The translations under genes were made by a program, and so were the position numbers. The notes under the pieces were generated by a model, which saw only the letters and a list, made by a program, of their open reading frames with translations, did not search any database and was not told the origin of the DNA. A DNA stretch of 33,035 bases from Planctomycetota bacterium (lineage in GTDB: Bacteria; Planctomycetota; UBA11346): positions 1 to 33,035 of the forward strand of contig JANWWU010000006.1 of assembly GCA_025055595.1 (NCBI GenBank), read 5' to 3'. How positions within the stretch are numbered: the stretch's first letter is position 1; each line of letters opens with the position of its first letter. Positions 1-7,426 of the stretch are shown here, one piece after another.

Positions 1-404
1 ACACCCTGCATGGACTGGGTGACCACGCCGTAGGTGAGCATCTGCCCCGAGAAGCGCACGATGGTCGTCTTGGCGGGAAGGCGCGCGGGCTTGCGGGCCT
101 TGCGGTCGATGGCCAACCACACCTGGTGCGGCGACTGGGTGCCGATCTCGTGGATGCGCAGGGCCGAGAGCAGGCAGACGATGGCGTGCGGCGCGGCCGA
201 GGCGACCATGGCGATCGTCTCCATTTCAGTGGTCTCGGCGTCGTTCAGTCGGTAGAGTCCAGGGCTTACGCGCTCGACGTGGCCATCGGCGACCATGCGC
301 TGGAGTCGATAGTGGGTGATCCCAAGCCGCGCGACGTCCCGCGGCCGAAAGAAAGCCCCTAAGCCCGCTCGTTGAAGGTCCGCCGATGTCAGCTCAGGCC
401 CCAT
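1..404 (-). CDS. AbiEi-family type IV toxin-antitoxin antitoxin-like protein (partial, C-terminus beyond window edge)
   Basis: Manual reverse-strand translation from ATG at 404: MGPELTSADLQRAGLGAFFRPRDVARLGITHYRLQRMVADGHVERVSPGLYRLNDAETTEMETIAMVASAAPHAIVCLLSALRIHEIGTQSPHQVWLAIDRKARKPARLPAKTTIVRFSGQMLTYGVVTQSMQG... Winged-HTH followed by the AbiEi-type 'CLLSAL.IHEIGTQ.P..VWLAI' region. Open at the window edge, so absent from the ORF track. Confidence 0.85.
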   Translation of the reverse strand, partial: MGPELTSADLQRAGLGAFFRPRDVARLGITHYRLQRMVADGHVERVSPGLYRLNDAETTEMETIAMVASAAPHAIVCLLSALRIHEIGTQSPHQVWLAIDRKARKPARLPAKTTIVRFSGQMLTYGVVTQSMQG

Positions 405-417
405 ACCGGGATTTAAT

Positions 418-494
418 GAACGTCGGCATTTCGATTCAAGTGCCGACATTTATTTCAATTAAACGTCGGCACTTACGCGCAACCACCGACATTT
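418..494. promoter_or_regulatory. Two inverted-repeat dyads (candidate operator) between hsdM and the AbiEi-like gene
   Basis: GAACGTCGGCATTT(418-431)-6 nt-AAGTGCCGACATTT(438-451)-9 nt-AAACGTCGGCACTT(461-474)-6 nt-AACCACCGACATTT(481-494); alternating orientation. Confidence 0.7.
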
Positions 495-501
495 TGCAAA
501 C

Positions 502-2661
502 CTACGCGCTGGCATGCCCGCCGGTCACCTCCGCCAGCATCCGCACAATGTCGGCCTCGATCGCGCGGATATCAGCCTCGATCTCCTCGAGCGGTCGAGG
601 AGGGGTGTACCGGTAGAAGTAGCGGTTGAAGTTGATCTCGTAGCCGATGATGCCGACGCGGCCGTCTTTGTGGTCGCGCTTGGTGGTGTCGATCCAGGCA
701 TCCGGCACGAACGGGGAGACTTCGCGCTCGAAGAAGGCCCGCACGCTGGCCGGCACGCCGTCGTCATCCACCGGGTCATCGCCGACAGGCAGCGGCACGG
801 TTTCGGTGTCGCGCAGTTCGGGGTCAGGCTCGGGTCGGTTGTCCGTGTCGCGGCAGATCGCCGCCGTCTCGTCGCGCTCGGCCAGCGCTGCGAGAATGGC
901 TCGACGCGCCGGTGCCGGCAGCTTGAGCCCGGCTCTGGCGGCAGCCGCGTCGAGCACGCGCTCGAACTCGGCGCGGTCCTTGAAAAGGGTCTGCGGCAGC
1001 CCGGCAAGCAGCGCGCGGATGGCTTCCTGCAGTTTGCGACCCTCTTCCTCCTCCTTCGCACCGGCCGCTCCTTTCTTTTTCGACTGCGTGAGCGCTTGAA
1101 AGCCCTTCTCCTCCTCGAGCCGCGCGATGCGCTCGGGACTAGCCTGGAAGTTGAGCTTGAGCGGCCGCTCGACCGTGATCTTGCGGTAGCCGAAGTGCGT
1201 GGTCGGGAAGATGCGGCTGACGACGACTTCCTCCTCCCGGCCGTCCTTCACGATGCGGCGCGTCTCGCCATCGCGGAAGTTGGCGAGCAGCCGCACGATG
1301 TCCAAGGCTTTCTCCGGCGGGATCTCGCGCCGCTTGTCCCCGAGGCTCTTTCTCATCGGCGCCCAGAACGAGCTGGCGTCGATCAGCTGCACCTTGCCCC
1401 GGCGCTCGGGCGCCTTGCGGTTGGTGAGCACCCAGACATAGGTCGCGATGCCGGTGTTGTAGAAGAGCTGCTCGGGCAGCGCGATCAGCGCTTCCAGCAG
1501 GTCGTGCTCGAGGATGTGGCGGCGAATTTCGCTTTCGCCGCTGCCGGCATCGCCGGTGAAGAGCGGCGAGCCGTTCATGATGATCGCGATGCGCGAACCG
1601 CCTTCCTTCGGGCTCTTGGCGTGCGCCAGCATGTGCAGCAGGAACAGCAGCTGCCCGTCGCTGATCCGCGGCAGGCCCGGTCCGAAGCGGCCGGCCGCGC
1701 CGCGCTCGTGCTCGGTGCGCACCGCTTCCTCGTCGCGCTTCCAGTCCTTGCCGTAGGGCGGATTGGCGATCAAGTAATCGAAAGCGCGTCCCGCGTGCTT
1801 GTCATTCGAGAGCGTGCTGCCGTAGGCGATATGGTCGGCATCGCGCCCGGTCGGATCCTTCATGAACAGATCCGACTTGGACACAGCCCACGTTTCGGGG
1901 TTGACCTCCTGGCCGAAGAGGTGTATCTCGGCCAGCGGATTGATCGGCCCGCGGATGACTTCGCCGTTGCGACGCCAACCCTTCGTGATGTGCTCTTTGG
2001 CGATCGTCAACATGCCCCCCGATCCGCAACAAGGGTCGTAGACGGTGCAGACGATGCCTTGGCGCCGGATGCGCTGCTCGTCGCCAGCGAGCATCAGCTC
2101 GACCATCAGGTGTACGACATCGCGCGGCGTGAAGTGCTCGCCGGGGTTCTCGTTCAACGCTTCGTTGAACTTGCGAATCAGCTCCTCGAAAATCGTGCCC
2201 ATCGTCGGATTATCGATCTTGTCGGGGTGGAGATCGACCTGCTTGAAGCGTTCGAGGACCTGGAACAGCAGGTTCGCCTCGTCGAGCTTGCTGATCGTGT
2301 TGTCGAAGTCGAAGCGCTCGAGCACCTCGCGCATGTTCGGGCTGAAGCCAGCGATGTAGTGGCGCAGGTTCGCCGCCAGGTTCTGGGGGTCGGCGAGCAG
2401 CCTCTCGAAGTCGAAGGGCGAGGTGTTGTAGAAGGCGAAGCCTGAGACGCGGCGCAGCTGGGCATCGGGATCCTGCAACCCCCTGGTCTTCAGCTCGGCA
2501 CATCGTGCGAGCACCGCGCTTTTCGTCGGCGCCAGGACGCAGTCGAGGCGCCGCAGGACGATCAGCGGCAGGATCACATCCTGATACTTGCCGCGCTTGA
2601 AAGTGTCGCGGATGAGGTCGGCGATACCCCAGAGGAAGCTGACGATCTCGCTGTGCTGCAT
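502..2661 (-). CDS. hsdM: Type I restriction-modification system DNA methyltransferase subunit (HsdM)
   Basis: N-terminal 'SFLWGIADLIRDTFKRGKYQDVILPLIVLRRLDCVL', GEHFTPRDVVHLMVEL, SAM motif 'YDPCCGSGGML' and catalytic 'IANPPYG'. Confidence 0.95.
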   Translation of the reverse strand: MQHSEIVSFLWGIADLIRDTFKRGKYQDVILPLIVLRRLDCVLAPTKSAVLARCAELKTRGLQDPDAQLRRVSGFAFYNTSPFDFERLLADPQNLAANLRHYIAGFSPNMREVLERFDFDNTISKLDEANLLFQVLERFKQVDLHPDKIDNPTMGTIFEELIRKFNEALNENPGEHFTPRDVVHLMVELMLAGDEQRIRRQGIVCTVYDPCCGSGGMLTIAKEHITKGWRRNGEVIRGPINPLAEIHLFGQEVNPETWAVSKSDLFMKDPTGRDADHIAYGSTLSNDKHAGRAFDYLIANPPYGKDWKRDEEAVRTEHERGAAGRFGPGLPRISDGQLLFLLHMLAHAKSPKEGGSRIAIIMNGSPLFTGDAGSGESEIRRHILEHDLLEALIALPEQLFYNTGIATYVWVLTNRKAPERRGKVQLIDASSFWAPMRKSLGDKRREIPPEKALDIVRLLANFRDGETRRIVKDGREEEVVVSRIFPTTHFGYRKITVERPLKLNFQASPERIARLEEEKGFQALTQSKKKGAAGAKEEEEGRKLQEAIRALLAGLPQTLFKDRAEFERVLDAAAARAGLKLPAPARRAILAALAERDETAAICRDTDNRPEPDPELRDTETVPLPVGDDPVDDDGVPASVRAFFEREVSPFVPDAWIDTTKRDHKDGRVGIIGYEINFNRYFYRYTPPRPLEEIEADIRAIEADIVRMLAEVTGGHASA

Positions 2662-2853
2662 GGTCGGCGCTCCGTTGCGGGACGGCGCAGGGCAGCGGCC
2701 GGGCGCTGCGGGGCGGCGGCGCGGCCGGGCCGGGCGGCGCTGTCGTTCGCCCGCGGTCGCGCGCGCTTGGCCATGCCTGCGACCCTGCTGGCGAGAGCGT
2801 ATCTGGCGACCGGCCGCGGCGAGGGCCAGCGCGGGCCGCTGACGCGCAGCGCC

Positions 2854-4104
2854 TCAGCGCGGCCCGAGGTCGAGGAGTTCGGCGAGCCAGCGCAGGCGCT
2901 CGGGGTCGTCGGCGTGACGGCGCGCGTAGCGGTAGAGCGGGTGCAGCAGCTTGTTGGCGACGCGCTCGAGGCTGTAGCGCAGCTCGTCGCGATCGATCCC
3001 CGGGCAGCGCGCGGCGAGGCGCGCTTCCTCGGCTGCGACCAGGTCGCGGAAGTAGCTCGCGAGCTCGGACAGCAGCTCCTGGCCGCTGCTGAGCGCGGCT
3101 TGGCGCCAGGCGGCGAGCGCGCTCTCGACGATGGCGCTGGCCGCTGCAACCTCCGCCTGGCGGTTGCCGAGGTGCTCGGCGACGATGCGCTCGAGGTGGT
3201 CGATGTTGAAGACGAAGAGGTCGTCGAGCTCCGCCGCCGCCGGTTCGACGTCGCGCGGCACGGCGAGGTCGAGGCAGACGAGGGGGGCGCGCCGCCGCGC
3301 CATCGCCTGCGCCAGCGCCGCGGCGCCGATCACCGGATGCGGGGCGGCGGTGCTGCTCAGCACGACATCGTGCTCGGCGAGCAGCGCCGGCAGCCGCTCC
3401 CAGGGGGCGACCTCGGCCGAGAACTGCGCGGCAAGGGCGGCGGCGCGCTCGGCGCTGCGGTTGACGATCGTCTGCACGCGCATCCCGGCGGCGACCGCGT
3501 AGCGCGCGGCGAGCTCGGCGTTCTCGCCGGCGCCGACAAGCAGCAGCCGCCGCCCGCCGAGGTCGCCGAGCACCTGCCGCGCAAGCTCGATGGCGACCGA
3601 GGCGATGCTCAGGCGGTGGCTGCCGATGCCGGTGGCGCTGCGCACCTCCTTGCCGCAGGCGATCGCGCGCTGGAACAGCGGATGCAGCGCCGGGCCGCAC
3701 AGCTGGGCGGCGCGCGCCGCTTCGTAGGCGCGGCGCACCTGGCCGAGGATCTCGGCTTCGCCGAGGACCAGGCTCTCGAGGCCGGCGGCGACGCGGAAGA
3801 GATGCCGCGCGCAGTCGGCGCCGACATGCCAGTAGGCGTGGGCGGCGAGGGCGCCGGCATCCCAGCCGCCGGCGGCGAGCCCGGCCTCCACCGCGGCGCG
3901 GGTCAGCGGTGCGCAGACATAGAGCTCCCAGCGGTTGCAGGTGGCGAGGAGCAGGACTTCCTCGGCGGCGAGGATGGCGCGCAGCGCGGAGGCCGCGGCC
4001 ACGGGATCCGGCGTCGCGGCGTGCAGCCGTTCGCGCAGGGGCAGCGCGCTGCGGTGATGATCGATGCCCCAGACGGCGATGGGGGGCAGCGCCGGCTCAG
4101 CCAT
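2854..4104 (-). CDS. hemA: Glutamyl-tRNA reductase
   Basis: 'GIDHHRSALPLRERL', 'LLLATCNRWELYV', 'LVLGEAEILGQVRRAYEAA', 'LLLVGAGENAELAARY'. Confidence 0.93.
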   Translation of the reverse strand: MAEPALPPIAVWGIDHHRSALPLRERLHAATPDPVAAASALRAILAAEEVLLLATCNRWELYVCAPLTRAAVEAGLAAGGWDAGALAAHAYWHVGADCARHLFRVAAGLESLVLGEAEILGQVRRAYEAARAAQLCGPALHPLFQRAIACGKEVRSATGIGSHRLSIASVAIELARQVLGDLGGRRLLLVGAGENAELAARYAVAAGMRVQTIVNRSAERAAALAAQFSAEVAPWERLPALLAEHDVVLSSTAAPHPVIGAAALAQAMARRRAPLVCLDLAVPRDVEPAAAELDDLFVFNIDHLERIVAEHLGNRQAEVAAASAIVESALAAWRQAALSSGQELLSELASYFRDLVAAEEARLAARCPGIDRDELRYSLERVANKLLHPLYRYARRHADDPERLRWLAELLDLGPR

Positions 4105-4879
4105 GGGCGAGCAGCACCTGCGAGAGGGAACCGGCGACCGCGATGGCGGCGCACAGCGCCGCGGCGAGGGCCAGCGAGCGCCGCGAGCAGCGCTGCAGAC
4201 GGTACCACGCCAGCGCGCCGGCAGCGCACAGCAGCTCGAGGATGCCGAGCAGCGCCGTCGGATGCAGGAGGCGGAAGGAGTCGGAGAGGCGCATCGCAGC
4301 GCCGCCGAGGGCGATGCCGGCGATCAGCAAGGCGGTGCCCCACACCAGGCCGCGCTCGATCAGGCGCTCGAGCGCCGGCAGCGCCGGCAAGCGCGTCGCC
4401 AGCGGATTTCCGGCCTTGAGCAGGCTGGCAGCGAGCAGGTAGAGGCCGGCGCTGGCGCCGGCGACGGTCATCGCCGCCAGCTGCGCCGCCATGCACGCGG
4501 CATGGACGAGCGGCAGCCAGTGCGCGCTGCGCTCGTCGGGAGCGACGGCGAGGCCGCCGGCGACGGCGGTGAGCAGGGCGAGGGCGCCGAGCGGGACCGC
4601 CAGCAGCAGGCGCACGGGCGCGGCGAGGAAGGTGCTGGCATAGAGCAGGGCCGCCATCGCTGCCCAGGCCGCGAGGGCGCCGTAGGCGAAGGAGCGATGG
4701 CCGTGATCGAGCAGACTGACGAGGAGGCCGGCGGTCTGCAACGCGAAGCCCAGCCACCACCAGCGAGCGTCGGCCGGCCCGCGCGCCAGCATCAGCCACT
4801 GCCGGCGCGCGGCCTGCAGATAGAGCAGGCCGGCGGCGGCGGTCGTCGCGACGGCGAGCGCATGCAGCCCGTCGTTCAC
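4097..4879 (-). CDS. Cytochrome c assembly (CcsA/HemX-like) integral membrane protein
   Basis: Multi-helix membrane protein directly upstream of and overlapping hemA; composition and position match HemX/YpjD-type proteins ('LLVSLLDHGHRSF', 'GLVWGTALLIAGIALGG'). Confidence 0.75.
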   Translation of the reverse strand: MNDGLHALAVATTAAAGLLYLQAARRQWLMLARGPADARWWWLGFALQTAGLLVSLLDHGHRSFAYGALAAWAAMAALLYASTFLAAPVRLLLAVPLGALALLTAVAGGLAVAPDERSAHWLPLVHAACMAAQLAAMTVAGASAGLYLLAASLLKAGNPLATRLPALPALERLIERGLVWGTALLIAGIALGGAAMRLSDSFRLLHPTALLGILELLCAAGALAWYRLQRCSRRSLALAAALCAAIAVAGSLSQVLLAHG

Positions 4880-4883
4880 GGCC

Positions 4884-6449
4884 TCACTGCGCGAAGCTCA
4901 TCGCGGTCAGCGCGTTGCGCAGGTCGGCATCGAGCAGCTCGCCGCGCAGCGCGAGGAAGACGCCCGGCCGGTCGACGAGGTCGTCGCCGCCGACGATCAG
5001 CCACCAGCGCTCGAAGACGCGCCACGACAGCGTCGCGCGGACGCGGACATCGCCCTCCTCGTAGCGGCGATCGTCGGGCTGCCGCTCGCTGTCCTTGAGG
5101 CGCGCGATGCCGCGCAGGTCGAAGCGCTCGCTGAGCGCGAGGTCGATCATCACTCCGAGCTTGCTGTCGATCAGGCCGCCGGCCAGGCTCAAGCGGTAGC
5201 GCTCGATGTCGTCGTCCGGCCACCAGCGCCAGCCGAACAAGGCGTTGATGTCGACCGGGATCTTGTCGGGGTCGTCCGAGCGCACCCGACGCTCCTCCTC
5301 GGCGGTGCGATAGCTGACGCCGAGGTGCCAGAACTTCCAGGGCTGCGGCTCGAGGCGGAGATAGGCCTCGCCGCGGCTGGCGCCGCTCGTCACATTGCTG
5401 CCGGCTTCGAGGCCGGCATAGAACTTGAGCTGCGAGATGCCCTGGGTGAACGGCTTCACTTCTTCCAGCCGCTCCTCGGCCTTGCTCAGCACGCTGCTCG
5501 CCTGCTGATGCAGGGTGTCTTCCATCACCAGCTTGCCGAGCGTGCCCTTGCCGGCGGCGATCTGCGCGGTGGCGGTCTCGAGGTGGTCGCCGATGCGGTC
5601 GAGCTTGGGCGAGAAGCTGGCGATGTTCTGCACCGCGGTGCGGATGTCGGCGCGGTTCTCGGCGACGGTGTCGCGGATCTCGGCCGCCGCCTGCGAGAAG
5701 TTCTCGATGGCGCGCGGCAGGCGCTCGATCGCGGCGCGGACATCGGCGCGGTTCTCCTCGACGAGGCGCGCGATCTGGTCGGCGGCGGCCTCGATGCGTG
5801 CGATCATCGCCCGCACCGCCGCGCGGTTCTCGGCGACGAGATCGCCGATCTCGCGCGTCATCCGCTCGGCGTTGGCGATCGCCGACTTGAGGTTCTCGCG
5901 GTTCTCGGCGACAGCGTCGCGCAGCTGCGCGCTCGCCTCGCCGAGGCGCTCGAGGGCGCCGCGCGCATTGGCGATCGCCGCCTTGAGCTCGGCGCGGTTC
6001 TCCTCGATGACGGTCTGGATCGCGCGCAGGACTTCATCGAGCGAGGCGGGATCGGAGATGCGGACCAGCTTTAGGCGCTCGTTGGACAGCGGCTCCCCGC
6101 CCTGCGCGACCAGCTCGAGCGCCGGGCCCCCGAGCAGGCCCTGGGTGATGCGCGCCTCGCTCTCCGGGCCGATCAGCACGGTGCTGCGCATCGGGCCGTC
6201 GACGGTGAAGCCGACGCGCACCCGCGGTTCGCCGTTGACGAGCACCGGCTGCACCGCCGCGATCTTGCCGACCTTGACACCATTGTAGAGCACGGGGTCT
6301 CCCGGCGCGAGCTTGGCGACGCGGCGGAAGTGCAGCGTGAAGTCGCCGCTGCCGTTGGCTGCCCGCGAAGTCTGCAGGGTGAACCACAGCGCCAGACCGA
6401 GGCCGACGAAGAACAGCGCCCCGACCTTGAGCTCGGTGGACAGCGCCAT
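4884..6449 (-). CDS. mlaD: MCE/MlaD-family lipid transport protein with long helical region and C-terminal beta-barrel-like domain
   Basis: N-terminal TM 'LKVGALFFVGLGLALWFTL' and MCE domain 'GDPVLYNGVKVGKIAAVQPVLVNGEPRVRVGFTVDG...ITQGLLGGPALELV'; then coiled-coil with five ENR motifs, then alternating strand-like region. Confidence 0.88.
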   Translation of the reverse strand: MALSTELKVGALFFVGLGLALWFTLQTSRAANGSGDFTLHFRRVAKLAPGDPVLYNGVKVGKIAAVQPVLVNGEPRVRVGFTVDGPMRSTVLIGPESEARITQGLLGGPALELVAQGGEPLSNERLKLVRISDPASLDEVLRAIQTVIEENRAELKAAIANARGALERLGEASAQLRDAVAENRENLKSAIANAERMTREIGDLVAENRAAVRAMIARIEAAADQIARLVEENRADVRAAIERLPRAIENFSQAAAEIRDTVAENRADIRTAVQNIASFSPKLDRIGDHLETATAQIAAGKGTLGKLVMEDTLHQQASSVLSKAEERLEEVKPFTQGISQLKFYAGLEAGSNVTSGASRGEAYLRLEPQPWKFWHLGVSYRTAEEERRVRSDDPDKIPVDINALFGWRWWPDDDIERYRLSLAGGLIDSKLGVMIDLALSERFDLRGIARLKDSERQPDDRRYEEGDVRVRATLSWRVFERWWLIVGGDDLVDRPGVFLALRGELLDADLRNALTAMSFAQ

Positions 6450-7321
6450 CAGCGGTACCCCTCGGTCAGCGGTCCGCGCGTCGAGCCGGTCAGCATCTGC
6501 TGCAGCACCGGATGCTGATTGGCGCGCGTCTGCTCCTTGTCCCCCAAAGCGACGATGCGGCCCTTGTAGAGCAGCGCGATGCGGTCGGCGATCATGAAGG
6601 CGGCGGCGATGTCGTGGGTGATCACCACCGAGGTGACGCCGAGCTGCCGCTGCAGATCGAGGATCAGCTCGTTGACCCCGTTGACGGTCACCGGATCGAG
6701 GCCGGTGGTCGGCTCATCGTAGAGGACGATGCGCGGACGCTGGATGATCGCGCGCGCGATGCCGACGCGCTTGCGCATGCCGCCGGAGAGCGCCGCCGGC
6801 TTCAGGGCGAGGATCTCCTCGGCCGGCAGGTAGACGCGGCGCAGGGCCTCGATGACCCGCGGCTGCACCTCGCTGGCCGGCAGGCGGTCGACCTCGAGCA
6901 GCGGCAGCCCGACATTCTCGTAGACGGTCAGCGAGTTGAGGAGGGCCGCGCCCTGGAAGACGACGCCGAGCCCGCGGCGATAACGCTCGATATCGGCCTC
7001 GCTGGCGTCCGCCAGCTCGAGGTCGCCGCCGTTGGCGGCGGCGCCGCGGACGACGATGCTGCCCTCCTCGGGGCGCAGCATCGCCATCAGATGCTTGAGC
7101 AGGGTGGTCTTGCCCGAACCCGAGCCGCCGAGGATCACCAGCGTCTCGCCCTCGTAGATGTCGAGCGAGACGCCGCGCAGGATGTGGCGATGGCCGAAGC
7201 GGCGGTGCAGGTCGCGGATGCGGATCAGCGGCTGTTTGCCCGGCGGCGGAGGCGCGATGTCGACGGGACGCTCCAGCGCATCGGGATCATAGCTGACTGC
7301 CGCAGAGTCGGCATCGTTCAT
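6449..7321 (-). CDS. mlaF: ABC transporter ATP-binding protein, MlaF type
   Basis: Walker A 'GGSGSGKTTLLKHLM', signature 'LSGGMRKRVGIARAI', Walker B 'IVLYDEPTTGLDPV'. Stop overlaps the mlaD start (TGATG). The listed 932-aa ORF starts far upstream; start placed at MNDADSAAVSYDPDAL. Confidence 0.92.
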   Translation of the reverse strand: MNDADSAAVSYDPDALERPVDIAPPPPGKQPLIRIRDLHRRFGHRHILRGVSLDIYEGETLVILGGSGSGKTTLLKHLMAMLRPEEGSIVVRGAAANGGDLELADASEADIERYRRGLGVVFQGAALLNSLTVYENVGLPLLEVDRLPASEVQPRVIEALRRVYLPAEEILALKPAALSGGMRKRVGIARAIIQRPRIVLYDEPTTGLDPVTVNGVNELILDLQRQLGVTSVVITHDIAAAFMIADRIALLYKGRIVALGDKEQTRANQHPVLQQMLTGSTRGPLTEGYR

Positions 7322-7426
7322 CCGGAGCGCAGTGTGCGGCGATCGCCTTCGATGCAAATCTGGCGGCGCTGCGGCCGAGCCGGCGACGCTTGGCGCTTCG
7401 GGGCAGCGCGGTACCCTGCCCCGCCT

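Noticed and set aside
514-2445. 643-aa plus-strand ORF opposite hsdM
   Set aside because: Antisense shadow of a clear HsdM gene in high-GC DNA; no domain signal, compositionally biased.
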